Made by a program: the position numbers and the translations under genes. Below the pieces are notes generated by a model. It was not told where the DNA came from. It ran no database searches and saw nothing but the letters and a program-made list of their open reading frames with translations. From Hyphomicrobium sp. (GTDB lineage Bacteria; Pseudomonadota; Alphaproteobacteria; Rhizobiales; Hyphomicrobiaceae), in assembly GCA_022841965.1 (NCBI GenBank), contig JALHQM010000004.1:32786-84862 (forward strand): 52,077 bases of DNA, read 5' to 3'. Shown here one piece after another: positions 1-8,506 of the stretch (positions are counted from its first letter, which is position 1; each line of letters begins with the position of its first letter).

Positions 1-228
1 GACCTGGGAATAGATGAAGCCGGATACGAGGTCGAAAACTCCGCGCGCTTTGCTGCGCGCTATCCCGCGGATGCCCGGCACGGTGGACGCAAATTTTTGG
101 AAGCGCGGGTTAGCGAGCAGGCGGTTGCGCAGTGATAGCCAACGCTCAGCCACAGTCACGCTTGAAGCGTCCTTTGCCGATGGCGCCGCGGGTTGGTCCG
201 CGACGGGGATGAGACCCTGGCGGGTCAT
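1..228 (-). CDS. crtF: CrtF, carotenoid O-methyltransferase (5'-end only; cut by window edge)
   Basis: Only the first 76 codons are present; the frame runs off the left edge of the window. The ATG (226-228 on the plus strand) overlaps the crtE stop codon as ATGA, so the two genes are translationally coupled. The visible protein contains RWLSLRNRLLANPRFQKF followed by a stretch ending in DLVSGFIYSQV. This matches the N-terminal dimerisation region of CrtF-type SAM-dependent methyltransferases, which methylate the 1-hydroxyl of acyclic carotenoids (demethylspheroidene, rhodopin) at the membrane. The SAM-binding part lies outside the window. Gene order crtE-crtF next to crtD-crtC is classical for purple bacterial clusters, and bchCXYZ-puf usually follows crtF, so those genes are expected to the left. 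The identification rests on the short N-terminus plus context. Confidence 0.8.
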   Translation of the reverse strand, partial: MTRQGLIPVADQPAAPSAKDASSVTVAERWLSLRNRLLANPRFQKFASTVPGIRGIARSKARGVFDLVSGFIYSQV

Positions 229-1091
229 GCTGCCTGACGGGCCAGCTCTTTGGGAACGAAGCGAGTCGATTCCGCCATAATAATCGCGCGTAATTCGTCC
301 GATCCGGGGCAGTCTGGTATCGAACTCATCGCCTCTTTCATGAGGTCTTTCAGGCGCTTCGTGGCGCCTTCAATGCCGAGGCTGCACGCGGTTGGGCGGT
401 GGTGGGCGGCGTCCTGGCCCGACGGTTTGCCGATGTCGGCGGCCTTGCCCAGCAGGTCATGCAGATCGTCGGCGACTTGATAGGCCTCGCCAATGCATTC
501 GCCGAGGCGGCGCCAGGGAGCAGGCGACTGACCGGCGGCCATGGCGCCAGCTTCAGTGGCGGCCGCGAAAAGCGAACCGGTTTTTTCGCGATGGTACTTG
601 GCGAGTTCGACTTCGGGTTCGCATTCCCATGCCTGACCGGCGACGATGCCATACGGCATACCGACCGAGCCTGCGATTTTGGTGAGCAGCGACGGAAGCC
701 GGTGGGGAGCTGGAGCAGCGGCGACCGCGAGACATTCGAAGGCCATGACGATCAATGCGTCGCCCGCGAGTACGGCGAGTGGTTCGCCGAAGGCCATGTG
801 GACGGAGGGTTTGCCGCGGCGCAGTGCGGCGTCATCGAAACAGGGCAGGTCGTCGTGGACGAGAGATGAGCAGTGCAGCAGCTCGATGGAGGCAGCGGCG
901 GCCTCGGCAAGGGCTGGTTGATCGTCACCGCAAGCGTGGGCAACAGCCAAACAAAGCCGCGGGCGAACGCGGGCGCCGCCGGGAAAGACAGCGTAGCGTA
1001 GCGCCGCGGCAAGTTTTGGAGGTGAGCCTGGGGCCTCTGCGCGCGCAAGGATTGCTTCCAAGGTTTGTTCGATACGTGGCGTAGCGTCCAT
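225..1091 (-). CDS. crtE: CrtE, geranylgeranyl diphosphate synthase
   Basis: Short-chain trans-prenyltransferase of 288 aa. It condenses isopentenyl diphosphate with allylic diphosphates to geranylgeranyl diphosphate, the precursor of carotenoids and of the bacteriochlorophyll tail. Both aspartate-rich motifs are visible: DDLPCFDD (the first DDxxxxD) in the N-terminal half and DDLHD (DDxxD) in the C-terminal half, plus GGARVRPRL near residue 37. The ATG at 1091 (MDATPRIEQ) gives the usual family length. The open frame continues 23 codons further up to 1160 but that would run through the operator region. The gene is divergent from crtD with a 113-bp control region between them, and its stop overlaps the crtF start. 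A PpsR box overlaps its probable -35 hexamer. Confidence 0.93.
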   Translation of the reverse strand: MDATPRIEQTLEAILARAEAPGSPPKLAAALRYAVFPGGARVRPRLCLAVAHACGDDQPALAEAAAASIELLHCSSLVHDDLPCFDDAALRRGKPSVHMAFGEPLAVLAGDALIVMAFECLAVAAAPAPHRLPSLLTKIAGSVGMPYGIVAGQAWECEPEVELAKYHREKTGSLFAAATEAGAMAAGQSPAPWRRLGECIGEAYQVADDLHDLLGKAADIGKPSGQDAAHHRPTACSLGIEGATKRLKDLMKEAMSSIPDCPGSDELRAIIMAESTRFVPKELARQAA

Positions 1092-1119
1092 GGAACACCC
1101 CTTTCGCGACAGAGGTGTA

Positions 1120-1147
1120 ATCCTAATTGCTCTTTCCAGATTGTCTA
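1120..1147 (-). promoter_or_regulatory. Candidate sigma-70-type promoter for crtE-crtF
   Basis: On the minus strand TAGACA (1142-1147) is followed after 16 bases by TAGGAT (1120-1125), about 30 bases before the crtE ATG. The -35 hexamer lies inside the PpsR box at 1142-1159, so repressor binding should exclude RNA polymerase. The assignment is by eye. Confidence 0.45.
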
Positions 1148-1159
1148 GTGCCATTGACA
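1142..1159. promoter_or_regulatory. PpsR/CrtJ operator between crtE and crtD
   Basis: TGTCTAGTGCCATTGACA fits the TGT-N12-ACA consensus exactly. It lies in the 113-bp divergent region between crtE (minus) and crtD (plus), where PpsR operators are known in other purple bacteria. One box probably serves both directions. Only one perfect box is present here, while bchG and bchF each have two in tandem. Confidence 0.8.
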
Positions 1160-1204
1160 CTTTTATGCGACGTTATCAGTCAAGCGGGGTAGACACTGGG
1201 CGGA

Positions 1205-2710
1205 ATGAACGTGACGGGACGGGTGGTTGTCGTAGGCGCGGGAGTCGCGGGGCTTGTTTCGGCTCTGGAGCTCGCGCGGGCGGGTTTTGACGTCCATGTC
1301 GTTGAGCGTCAGGCGACGCCGGGTGGAAAAATGCGGCAGGTCTTTGCCGGCGGCCGGCCGGTTGATGCGGGGCCGACGGTCTTTACCATGCGGTGGGTGT
1401 TTGAGCGGGTTTTCGGCGACGCGGGCCGGGTGTTTTCTGAGGACGTGCGCCTGAAGCCTTTGTCGATTTTGGCGCGGCATGCGTGGGGCACAGACGAGCG
1501 TCTCGATCTCTTTGCGAGCGTGGAGCAATCGGCGGACGCCATCGGAGACTTCGCAGGGGCACGCGAGGCGGCGGGCTTTCGCCAATTCTGCGCCCGGGCG
1601 CGGGATGTGTATCAGACGCTCGAAGAGCCTTTCATTCGCTCGCCGCAGCCGACGCCGGTCTCGTTGGCGTTCAGTGCGGGGTTGCGCGGCCTTACCGACA
1701 TGTGGCGGATCTCGCCCTTTTCGACGCTCTGGTCGGCGCTGGGCGAGCATTTCCAGGATGCGCGGCTGCGGCAACTGTTCGGCCGCTATGCCACGTATTG
1801 CGGGTCGTCGCCGTTCGATGCGCCAGCGACGTTAATGCTGGTTGCGCATGTTGAGCAGGACGGCGTCTGGGTCATTGAAGGTGGAATGTACGCGCTAGCG
1901 AAAGCGCTGGAGAGCGTCGCGCAGGAGAATGGCGCGCGGTTCACGTATGGTGCCGAGGTGGAAGAGGTTGTGGTGCGGTCAGGGCGCGTTTCCGGTGTGC
2001 GGCTGCGCAATGGCGACGTGATCGAAGCGGACAACGTGATTGTCAACGCGGACACGGCAGCGGTTGCGGCGGGCTTGCTTGGGCCCTCGGTAGCCGCGAC
2101 GGTTTCACCCCTGAGGCGGGATCAGCGGTCGCTCTCGGCGATGACGTGGGTGATGAACGCGGAAACGCGCGGCTTTCCGCTGGTGCGGCATAACGTTTTC
2201 TTTTCCAGCAACTATCAGGCCGAATTTGACGATATCTTCAAACGCTCGCGGTTGCCGCGTGAGCCTACAGTCTATGTTTGCGCCCAGGATCGCAGCGATG
2301 ATGCGGCCGCGTTTGCGGGTGGGCGCGAACGGTTGCTGGTGCTCGTCAATGCACCCGCGACGGGCGACGTGGATCAATTTACGGGTGCGGAGGCTGCGGT
2401 ATGCGAGGACCACACATTTGCGCGGCTGGAGCGTCTTGGGCTGGAAGTGGACCGGACTTCGGCGGAGACGGTTCTGACGACGCCGGCGGAGTTTCACGAT
2501 CTCTTTCCCGCGACGGGCGGGGCGCTTTACGGCGCAGCGTCGCATGGCTGGATGGCGTCGTTCTCCAGACCGGGGGGCAAGACGCGCATTCCGGGATTGT
2601 ATCTGGCGGGGGGCAGCGTGCATCCGGGACCGGGCGTGCCGATGGCAGCGCTTTCGGGATGGCTGGCGGCGGCGCAACTGGCCGTGGACCACAATTCGAC
2701 TCGCGTGTAG
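1205..2710 (+). CDS. crtD: CrtD, hydroxyneurosporene/methoxyneurosporene desaturase
   Basis: A 501-aa FAD-dependent carotenoid desaturase of the phytoene-desaturase superfamily. It introduces the 3,4 double bond into 1-hydroxy or 1-methoxy acyclic carotenoids after CrtC. The N-terminus has the dinucleotide-binding loop VVVVGAGVAGLVSALELARAG (residues 7-27), then GGKMRQ. The C-terminal FAD motif LYLAGGSVHPGPGVPMAAL lies about 36 residues from the end. CrtD is distinguished from CrtI by gene order (crtE/crtF divergent, crtC following) and overall similarity; a CrtI-like 3- or 4-step phytoene desaturase is the main alternative. The ATG follows a weak GGGCGGA ribosome site. Expression is expected to be PpsR-controlled through the box at 1142-1159. 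Confidence 0.88.
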   Translation: MNVTGRVVVVGAGVAGLVSALELARAGFDVHVVERQATPGGKMRQVFAGGRPVDAGPTVFTMRWVFERVFGDAGRVFSEDVRLKPLSILARHAWGTDERLDLFASVEQSADAIGDFAGAREAAGFRQFCARARDVYQTLEEPFIRSPQPTPVSLAFSAGLRGLTDMWRISPFSTLWSALGEHFQDARLRQLFGRYATYCGSSPFDAPATLMLVAHVEQDGVWVIEGGMYALAKALESVAQENGARFTYGAEVEEVVVRSGRVSGVRLRNGDVIEADNVIVNADTAAVAAGLLGPSVAATVSPLRRDQRSLSAMTWVMNAETRGFPLVRHNVFFSSNYQAEFDDIFKRSRLPREPTVYVCAQDRSDDAAAFAGGRERLLVLVNAPATGDVDQFTGAEAAVCEDHTFARLERLGLEVDRTSAETVLTTPAEFHDLFPATGGALYGAASHGWMASFSRPGGKTRIPGLYLAGGSVHPGPGVPMAALSGWLAAAQLAVDHNSTRV

Positions 2711-3618
2711 CGCCGGGTGGATATGTCTGGTGGTACGTCGATGCGCTCAGCGACGACGAGAAACACGGGCTTTCGATCATCTCCTTCGTGGGAAGTGTGT
2801 TTTCGCCGTACTATAAATTTGCGCGGCGAGAGGGTGGCGCCGATCCGGAAAATCACGTTGCGGTCAATGTCGGTCTCTATGGAGCGGGTGGGCATCGCTG
2901 GACAATGACGGAGCGCGGGCGGCGCGATCTCACGCGGACGGCGAATACCTTTCAAGTTGGGCCAACGTCTCTTCAGTGGGACGGAAATGGCCTGACGTTT
3001 GATATCGATGAAATGACGGTGCCGTTCCCGTCGCGTTTGAAAGGGCGCGTCCGCGTCCTCCCGGCGGGGATCAACGAGCAGACGTTCGCCCTTGATGCCA
3101 AGGGGGAGCATCACTGGCGTCCTATTGCGCCGGTCTCACGGGTCGAGGTGGAATTCACCAATGGATTGAAGTGGGCCGGCAACGGGTACTTCGATTGGAA
3201 CAGCGGTGTGGTGCCGCTGGAGGACAGTTTCCGGCGTTGGGATTGGTCGCGGGCAAGCGACAGGCACGGCGCGACGATTTTTTACGACGTGACGTTGAAG
3301 GATGGCCGTGACGAGGGATTGTCGTTGTTCATTCGGCCAGATGGGTCGATTGAGGAACTTGCGCCGCCGGCGTTGTGTGCGCTGCCGCGTGCGCCGATCT
3401 GGCGGATGCCGCGGGGTACGCGATCGGATGGAGGATCGGGTGGCCGCGTCGTGAAGACGCTCGAAGACACGCCATTTTATACGCGATCGATTGTCGCCTC
3501 GCGCGTTAGCGGCCGGCCGGTGATGGCCATGCATGAGAGCTTGTCGCTGGACAGGTTCGTGTCGCCGGTGGTGCAGTGTATGCTGCCATTCCGGATGCCA
3601 CGGCGGGCCGGGCGTTAG
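2659..3618 (+). CDS. crtC: CrtC, carotenoid 1,2-hydratase (hydroxyneurosporene synthase)
   Basis: A 319-aa CrtC-family hydratase. It adds water to the terminal 1,2 double bond of acyclic carotenoids and acts just before CrtD and CrtF. Typical CrtC motifs are PGGYVWWYVDALSD near residue 19, SIISFVGSVFSPYY near residue 43, and FDWNSGVVPLE followed by RWDWSR in the C-terminal half. The frame is open from 2401 inside crtD, but the ATG at 2659 places the conserved GGYVWWYVDA block at the usual distance from the start. It gives a 52-bp overlap with crtD, so translation is coupled. The gene is convergent with the following methyltransferase. The exact start is inferred, since no strong ribosome site is visible. 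Confidence 0.88.
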   Translation: MAGGGATGRGPQFDSRVAPGGYVWWYVDALSDDEKHGLSIISFVGSVFSPYYKFARREGGADPENHVAVNVGLYGAGGHRWTMTERGRRDLTRTANTFQVGPTSLQWDGNGLTFDIDEMTVPFPSRLKGRVRVLPAGINEQTFALDAKGEHHWRPIAPVSRVEVEFTNGLKWAGNGYFDWNSGVVPLEDSFRRWDWSRASDRHGATIFYDVTLKDGRDEGLSLFIRPDGSIEELAPPALCALPRAPIWRMPRGTRSDGGSGGRVVKTLEDTPFYTRSIVASRVSGRPVMAMHESLSLDRFVSPVVQCMLPFRMPRRAGR

Positions 3619-3685
3619 GCGCTTTTGGACTCGCGGATTGAAGCGTGGCAGCGAATGGTGATGCTGGCGCAACCCGGTCGAGCGT

Positions 3686-4936
3686 TTAGCCGCGCGGTGG
3701 CAGGCGTTCTGCTTCCCGCTGTTTGAGGCTCCGCAGGGCTTCGAAGATATAGTCGCGGCGAATTGGGCTGGCGTCGCGCTTGCGGGAGAGCTGCATGTGG
3801 AAGACCTCCTGCGCGCCCGTTCGAAACATCATTTCGGCGCTGATCAGGTAAAACTCCCACATCCGGCAGAACTTTTCGTCGTACATCTGCGCGATGCGAT
3901 CCCGGCTCTCTTCGAACCGCGTGTGCCAATGGCGGAGTGTCATGGCGTAGTGCAGCCGCAGAAATTCGCAGTCGGTGACCCAGAGCCGGTTGCGTTCGAC
4001 GGCGGGAAACACTTCGGACAGCGATGGTGAGTAGGCGCCGGGGAAGATGTATTTGCGGAGCCACGGGCTCGCCGTGCTGGGTGGGCTCATGTGTCCGATC
4101 GAGTGCAGCAGCATGACGCCGTCGTCCGAAATCAGATCGTTGACTTTGGCGAAAAATTCGTCGTAACGGGGCACGCCGACGTGCTCGAACATGCCAACCG
4201 AGACAATGCGGTCGAATTTTTGTTCGATGTCGCGATAATCGCGGAGTTCGAATGAGACGCGATCGCCCACACCTGCGGCCTTCGCCCTTTCGGTTGCCAG
4301 GGCATGCTGCTCTTTTGACAGTGTGACGCCGAGGACGCGAACATCTTCCATTTGCGCAAGGTAGATCGCAAGCCCGCCCCAGCCGCTGCCGATGTCTAAG
4401 ATCGTCTGGCCGGGTTTGAGGCTGAGCTTCGCAGCAATCAGTCTGCACTTGGACCGTTGGGCTGCTTCGAGCGTGTCATCATCCGTTTCGAAGTAGGCGC
4501 AGGAATAGAACATGCCTTCGTCGAGAAATAGCCGATAGAGCTCGTTGCCGATGTCGTAGTGGTGGGCAATGTTCTGCTGCGCCTTGCCGATGGGGTTTGA
4601 TTGCTGGAACCGCTTGAGACTGCGGGAGACGGTGCCGACGGCGCGGTGGAATGGCGTGGGGCTCCCGCTGGCGCGGTTCTGATTGCGCGATACGAGCGAC
4701 AGGAATTCCCGCAGCGAAGAGCCGGGAAAGGAGAGCGTTCCGTCCATGTAGGCTTCGCCGGCGGCCAGTTCGGGGCTGAAGAACAGAGATTTGTAGAGGC
4801 GGGCATCGCTGAGCTGCATGGTGACGGTTGGGCCCGGCGCTTTGCCGCCGAACGTGTGCGTGTGGCCTTGCGCGTCGATCACGTTGAGAACACCAACTTG
4901 GATCAGGCGGGATAAGAGCTTGGATAGTGGAAACAT
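3686..4936 (-). CDS. cfa: Cyclopropane-fatty-acyl-phospholipid synthase (CFA-type SAM methyltransferase 1)
   Basis: A 416-aa protein with the full CFA synthase layout. An N-terminal lipid-binding domain (about 1-110) is followed by a class I SAM methyltransferase domain with motif I ILDIGSGWGGLAIYLAQ near residue 180. The region HYDIGNELYRLFLDEGMFYSCAYF keeps the Cys of the YSCxY motif that is essential in E. coli Cfa, and the catalytic Glu is present in VGMFEHVG. The expected reaction is transfer of a methylene or methyl group from SAM to an unsaturated acyl chain of a membrane phospholipid. It sits alone between crtC and dxs, convergent to crtC and with a 314-bp upstream gap. It is the only one of the three CFA-like proteins here that keeps all these residues, so true cyclopropanation is the best guess. 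Confidence 0.82.
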   Translation of the reverse strand: MFPLSKLLSRLIQVGVLNVIDAQGHTHTFGGKAPGPTVTMQLSDARLYKSLFFSPELAAGEAYMDGTLSFPGSSLREFLSLVSRNQNRASGSPTPFHRAVGTVSRSLKRFQQSNPIGKAQQNIAHHYDIGNELYRLFLDEGMFYSCAYFETDDDTLEAAQRSKCRLIAAKLSLKPGQTILDIGSGWGGLAIYLAQMEDVRVLGVTLSKEQHALATERAKAAGVGDRVSFELRDYRDIEQKFDRIVSVGMFEHVGVPRYDEFFAKVNDLISDDGVMLLHSIGHMSPPSTASPWLRKYIFPGAYSPSLSEVFPAVERNRLWVTDCEFLRLHYAMTLRHWHTRFEESRDRIAQMYDEKFCRMWEFYLISAEMMFRTGAQEVFHMQLSRKRDASPIRRDYIFEALRSLKQREAERLPPRG

Positions 4937-5250
4937 GGCTCACTCCACCGTTGTTGCCGCGCGTCTTTCGGGTGTCACAATTCTCTAGCGGTTTCAGGTC
5001 TGCCGGGGCAAGCGGTTGCTCATGTGCTGGGGCTCATCTTGCCTGGGCCACCAGCTGTTTGGGGGGTGACGAGGCGGGCTGGGCATTGGAAGACGCCGAG
5101 TACGCCGTCTTGATCGGTGCGCGCGGGGCGCAGGACCGATCGGTCATTCGTACAGATCGCGCGCGGTGTTCACGCGACACACCTGTGCTGTTTCCTCGAA
5201 CGCGGCGGCTGTTGGTGCGCGTTCGAGGATGGGGCTTGGGTTTGGGCTGA
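4937..5250. other. Intergenic region, no gene recognised
   Basis: This 314-bp stretch separates the CFA synthase start from the dxs stop. I see no open frame with coding character, no TGT-N12-ACA box and no U-tailed hairpin. It presumably holds the promoter of the CFA gene and the end of the crtB-dxs transcript, but I could not pick out convincing hexamers. Confidence 0.5.
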
Positions 5251-7191
5251 TCAGGCGCGGAGGGCGCCGCCGGAGGTGCCTGCGTGGCCAAGCGCCGATG
5301 TGACTTTGGCGACGATGGCTGCGGCATCGAGGCGGGCTTCGGCATACATGATGTCGGGTTTGTCGTGGTCGATGAACGTGTCGGGCAGCGTCATGGTGCG
5401 CACTTTCAGGCCGTTATCGAGGAGACCTTCGGCGGAAAGGAATTCGAGAACGTGGCTGCCGAAGCCGCCAACGCTGCCTTCTTCGATTGTGATGAGGACT
5501 TCGTGGGTGCGGGCGAGGTTGCGGATCAGGTCATGATCGAGGGGTTTCATGAAGCGGGCGTCGGCGACCGTGGTGGAGAGACCTTGGGCTGCGAGCTGGT
5601 CGGCGGCTTTGAGGGCTTCAGTGAGGCGCGTGCCCAGCGAGAGGATGGCGATGGTTGAGCCTTCGCGGACGATGCGGCCCTTGCCGATTTCGAGGGGTAC
5701 GCCTTCGGTGGGCATGTCGAGGCCGAGGCCTTCGCCGCGCGGATAGCGGACGGCGGAGGGGCTGTCGTTGATCGATGCGGCGGTGGCGACCATGTGGACG
5801 AGTTCGACTTCATCGGCGGCGGCCATGATGACGAAGCCCGGGAGGCAACCGAGGTAGGCCAGATCGAAGGAGCCCGCATGTGTGGGTCCGTCGGCGCCGA
5901 CGAGACCGGCGCGGTCGATCATGAAGCGAACAGGCAGGGATTGGATCGCGACGTCGTGGACGACCTGATCGTACCCGCGTTGGAGGAACGTGGAGTAAAT
6001 GGCGCAGAAGGGTTTCATACCTTCGGTGGCGAGGCCGGCGGCGAAGGTGACGGCGTGCTGTTCGGCGATGCCGACGTCGAAGGTGCGATTGGGATAAGCG
6101 CGGCCGAAGATGTCGAGGCCGGTGCCGTCGGGCATGGCGGCAGTGATGGCGACGATGCGCTCGTCTTTCTTGGCTTCGGCAACCAGCGCATTGGCGAACA
6201 CCTTGGTGTAGCTCGGGGCTGAGACCTTGGGCTTGACCTGGGCGCCGGTGACGACATCGAACTTGGCGACGCCGTGGTATTTGTCGGCGGAGGCTTCGGC
6301 GGGGCCGTAGCCCTTGCCCTTCTTGGTGATGACGTGGACGAGGATCGGCGCCTGATCGGTGTCGCGGCAGTTTTTCAGCACGGGGAGGAGCTGGTCGAGG
6401 TCGTGGCCGTCGATGGGGCCGACGTAGTAGAAGCCCAATTCTTCGAACCAGATGCCGCCGGACATAATGGTGCGCGACATTTCCTCGACGCGGGCGGCGC
6501 GGCGCTCCCATTTTTTGGGCAGGCGCTTGGCGAGCTGTTTGGCGAAATCGCGCAGTTGGAGATAGGTGCCGCTGGAGGTGGCGCGGGTGAGATATTTCGA
6601 GAGGGCGCCGGTGGGTGGTGCGATCGACATCTCGTTGTCGTTCAGGATGACGATGAGGCGCTCGTCGCGTGCGCCAGCATTGTTCATGGCTTCATACGCC
6701 ATGCCGGCGGACATGGAACCATCGCCAATCACGCAGATGACGTTGTTGTTCTCGCCCTTGAGGTCGCGGGCGACGGCCATGCCGAGGCCGGCGGAGATGG
6801 AGGTGGAGGAGTGGGCGGCGCCGAAGGGATCGTATTCGCTCTCGGTGCGTTTGGTGAAGCCGGAAAGGCCGCCGCCCTGGCGCAGGGTGCGGATGCGGTC
6901 GCGGCGACCGGTGAGGATCTTGTGGGGGTAGCACTGGTGACCGACATCGAAGATGAGGCGGTCGCGCAGGGTATCGAAGACGCGGTGGATGGCGAGCGTC
7001 AATTCGACGACGCCGAGGCCGGCGCCGAGGTGGCCGCCGGTGACGGAGACGGCTTCGATGACTTCCTGGCGCAGCTCATTGGCGAGCTGTTTCATGTCGC
7101 TCTCGGGAAGTGCGCGCACGTCAGCGGGAATGCGGACCTTGTCGAGCAAGGGCTTCGGGGACGGCACGGGCTGACCAATATGTGCGTTCAT
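5251..7191 (-). CDS. dxs: 1-deoxy-D-xylulose-5-phosphate synthase
   Basis: A 646-aa thiamine-diphosphate enzyme. It condenses pyruvate and glyceraldehyde 3-phosphate to DXP, the entry step of the MEP isoprenoid pathway. Visible family motifs are [13 protein letters not shown] near residue 53, [17 protein letters not shown] near residue 83, the TPP motif [16 protein letters not shown] near residue 157, and [14 protein letters not shown] with the catalytic Glu in the pyrimidine-binding domain. The length is normal. It follows crtB by 16 bp on the same strand, so the pair should form one transcript linking precursor supply to phytoene synthesis. It may be a PGC-dedicated copy, with another dxs elsewhere; the window cannot show that. 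Confidence 0.95.
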   Translation of the reverse strand: MNAHIGQPVPSPKPLLDKVRIPADVRALPESDMKQLANELRQEVIEAVSVTGGHLGAGLGVVELTLAIHRVFDTLRDRLIFDVGHQCYPHKILTGRRDRIRTLRQGGGLSGFTKRTESEYDPFGAAHSSTSISAGLGMAVARDLKGENNNVICVIGDGSMSAGMAYEAMNNAGARDERLIVILNDNEMSIAPPTGALSKYLTRATSSGTYLQLRDFAKQLAKRLPKKWERRAARVEEMSRTIMSGGIWFEELGFYYVGPIDGHDLDQLLPVLKNCRDTDQAPILVHVITKKGKGYGPAEASADKYHGVAKFDVVTGAQVKPKVSAPSYTKVFANALVAEAKKDERIVAITAAMPDGTGLDIFGRAYPNRTFDVGIAEQHAVTFAAGLATEGMKPFCAIYSTFLQRGYDQVVHDVAIQSLPVRFMIDRAGLVGADGPTHAGSFDLAYLGCLPGFVIMAAADEVELVHMVATAASINDSPSAVRYPRGEGLGLDMPTEGVPLEIGKGRIVREGSTIAILSLGTRLTEALKAADQLAAQGLSTTVADARFMKPLDHDLIRNLARTHEVLITIEEGSVGGFGSHVLEFLSAEGLLDNGLKVRTMTLPDTFIDHDKPDIMYAEARLDAAAIVAKVTSALGHAGTSGGALRA

Positions 7192-7207
7192 GGCCGGTTC
7201 TCCGGTT

Positions 7208-8329
7208 CTAGGCTTCAGCGCGGGACGTCGCGTGGGTTTCGGTGCGGGCGAGGCGATGCAGTTGAGCCTCCCGCTCGCGGAGTTCCATGCGTTCGAAGAT
7301 ATCGATCACGCGCGCGGTGCGCGCGGGCAGGTTCCACCATGCGGGCGGGGGCGGGTCGACGAACTGGGGTTGAACGGAGTCGACGAGGTAGGCGGCCTCA
7401 TAGACGTGTTCGGGGATGTCGACGGGCGACTGCGTCAGTGACAGCGAGGCGGACAGCGCGGCTTTGGCGGCCAATTCGATCTTGCGCTTGGCGGGCACGA
7501 TGGCGCGGGTGGTGATGGAGTTATGACCGTTGCGGCGCACTTCATTGCCGATTTCACCGTAGAGGTAAGCGGCGGCAAAGATACCGGCGCGGCAGTCGAC
7601 GGGAAGAGCGGCGATGCCGCGTGCCGCGCGGCGGTAGAGGCTATCGGCGGCTTCGAGGAGCCGCTCGACGATGGCGGCGAGTTCGGGCGAGGGACGCGGA
7701 TCGGCGAGGAAGCGCTCGGGGTCGAGGCCGGCGTCTCGCATCCAAGCGAGGGGCAGATAGATGCGGCCGGCGCGGGCATCTTCGCCGACGTCGCGGGCGA
7801 TGTTGGACAACTGCATGGCGATGCCGAGGTCGCAGGCGCGGGCGAGCTGAGATTTGTCGCGGGCGCCCATCAGAAGCGCCATCATGGCGCCGACACTGCC
7901 AGCGACGCGCGTGGCGTAGGCGAGCACATCGGCGAAGGTTTCATAGCGGCGGCCGCCGGCGTCCCACGCGAAGCCTTCGATGAGGGCGTCGGGGAGTGTG
8001 CGGGGAATGTCGAATTGGTGGACGATGCCTGAAAAGGCGCGGTCGGTGGCGGAGGCGTGGGGCGCGTTGCGGTAGACGGCGTCGAGGCGGTCGGTGAGGA
8101 GGTCCAGATTGCCCTGGGTGGCACCGCCGATATCGATGATGTCGTCGGCTTCGCGGCAGAAGGCATAGAGCGCTATGGCCGGCTCGCGCACACGACGCGG
8201 CAGCAGGCGGGACGCTGCAAGGAATGTGCGCGAGCCGTTGGCAAGCTTTTCGCGGCAGGTGTCGATGTCAGCGGCTTGGCGCCGGAGGTCTTCAGGCGAA
8301 AGCTGACGCATCGGGAGCGATCCTGTCAT
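7208..8329 (-). CDS. crtB: CrtB, phytoene synthase
   Basis: A 373-aa squalene/phytoene synthase family enzyme that joins two geranylgeranyl diphosphates head to head to phytoene. The motifs are [11 protein letters not shown] near residue 57 (first Asp-rich site) and [19 protein letters not shown] near residue 175 (second Asp-rich site), with [12 protein letters not shown] later. Two in-frame ATGs compete. 8329 is used here, but the one at 8311 (MRQLSPEDL) has a better AGGA ribosome site about 9 bases upstream and would give 367 aa. The promoter and PpsR box lie just upstream. The neighbour is dxs rather than crtI, unlike most purple bacteria, and no crtI is present in the window. Confidence 0.93.
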   Translation of the reverse strand: MTGSLPMRQLSPEDLRRQAADIDTCREKLANGSRTFLAASRLLPRRVREPAIALYAFCREADDIIDIGGATQGNLDLLTDRLDAVYRNAPHASATDRAFSGIVHQFDIPRTLPDALIEGFAWDAGGRRYETFADVLAYATRVAGSVGAMMALLMGARDKSQLARACDLGIAMQLSNIARDVGEDARAGRIYLPLAWMRDAGLDPERFLADPRPSPELAAIVERLLEAADSLYRRAARGIAALPVDCRAGIFAAAYLYGEIGNEVRRNGHNSITTRAIVPAKRKIELAAKAALSASLSLTQSPVDIPEHVYEAAYLVDSVQPQFVDPPPPAWWNLPARTARVIDIFERMELREREAQLHRLARTETHATSRAEA

Positions 8330-8396
8330 GAAAGTGGGCTGGCATGTACGGGCGGGCCTTGCGCGTGTGGCAGTCGACGTCCCAGGGGGCAGAATG

Positions 8397-8414
8397 TGTC
8401 AACATAGAATGACA
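8397..8414. promoter_or_regulatory. PpsR/CrtJ operator upstream of crtB
   Basis: TGTCAACATAGAATGACA is a perfect TGT-N12-ACA palindrome, including the inner C and G. It overlaps the -10 region of the candidate crtB promoter, about 70 bases before the start codon. It lies in the bchO-crtB gap, so crtB-dxs can be controlled separately from bchIDO. Confidence 0.82.
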
Positions 8415-8428
8415 TTTAAAAGTGTAAA
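8401..8428 (-). promoter_or_regulatory. Candidate sigma-70-type promoter for crtB-dxs
   Basis: On the minus strand TTTACA (8423-8428) and TATGTT (8401-8406) are separated by 16 bases. The -10 hexamer lies inside the PpsR box, a normal arrangement for repression. It is an AT-rich island in otherwise GC-rich DNA. Confidence 0.5.
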
Positions 8429-8506
8429 GCTGGCTTGCGCAAGTCTGAACTTGGGTTTCGCGCGGGAAATCGGTGGCCGAAAGCGCGGCTATGGACCGGG
8501 ACGGCG

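Noticed and set aside
2401..2658. Early start for crtC at 2401
   Set aside because: The extension lies inside crtD, is Gly/Arg-rich and has no resemblance to CrtC N-termini.
6274..7515. 413-codon plus-strand frame opposite dxs
   Set aside because: Gly/Ala/Asp/Val-rich antisense shadow of dxs and the crtB end; no motif, no ribosome site.
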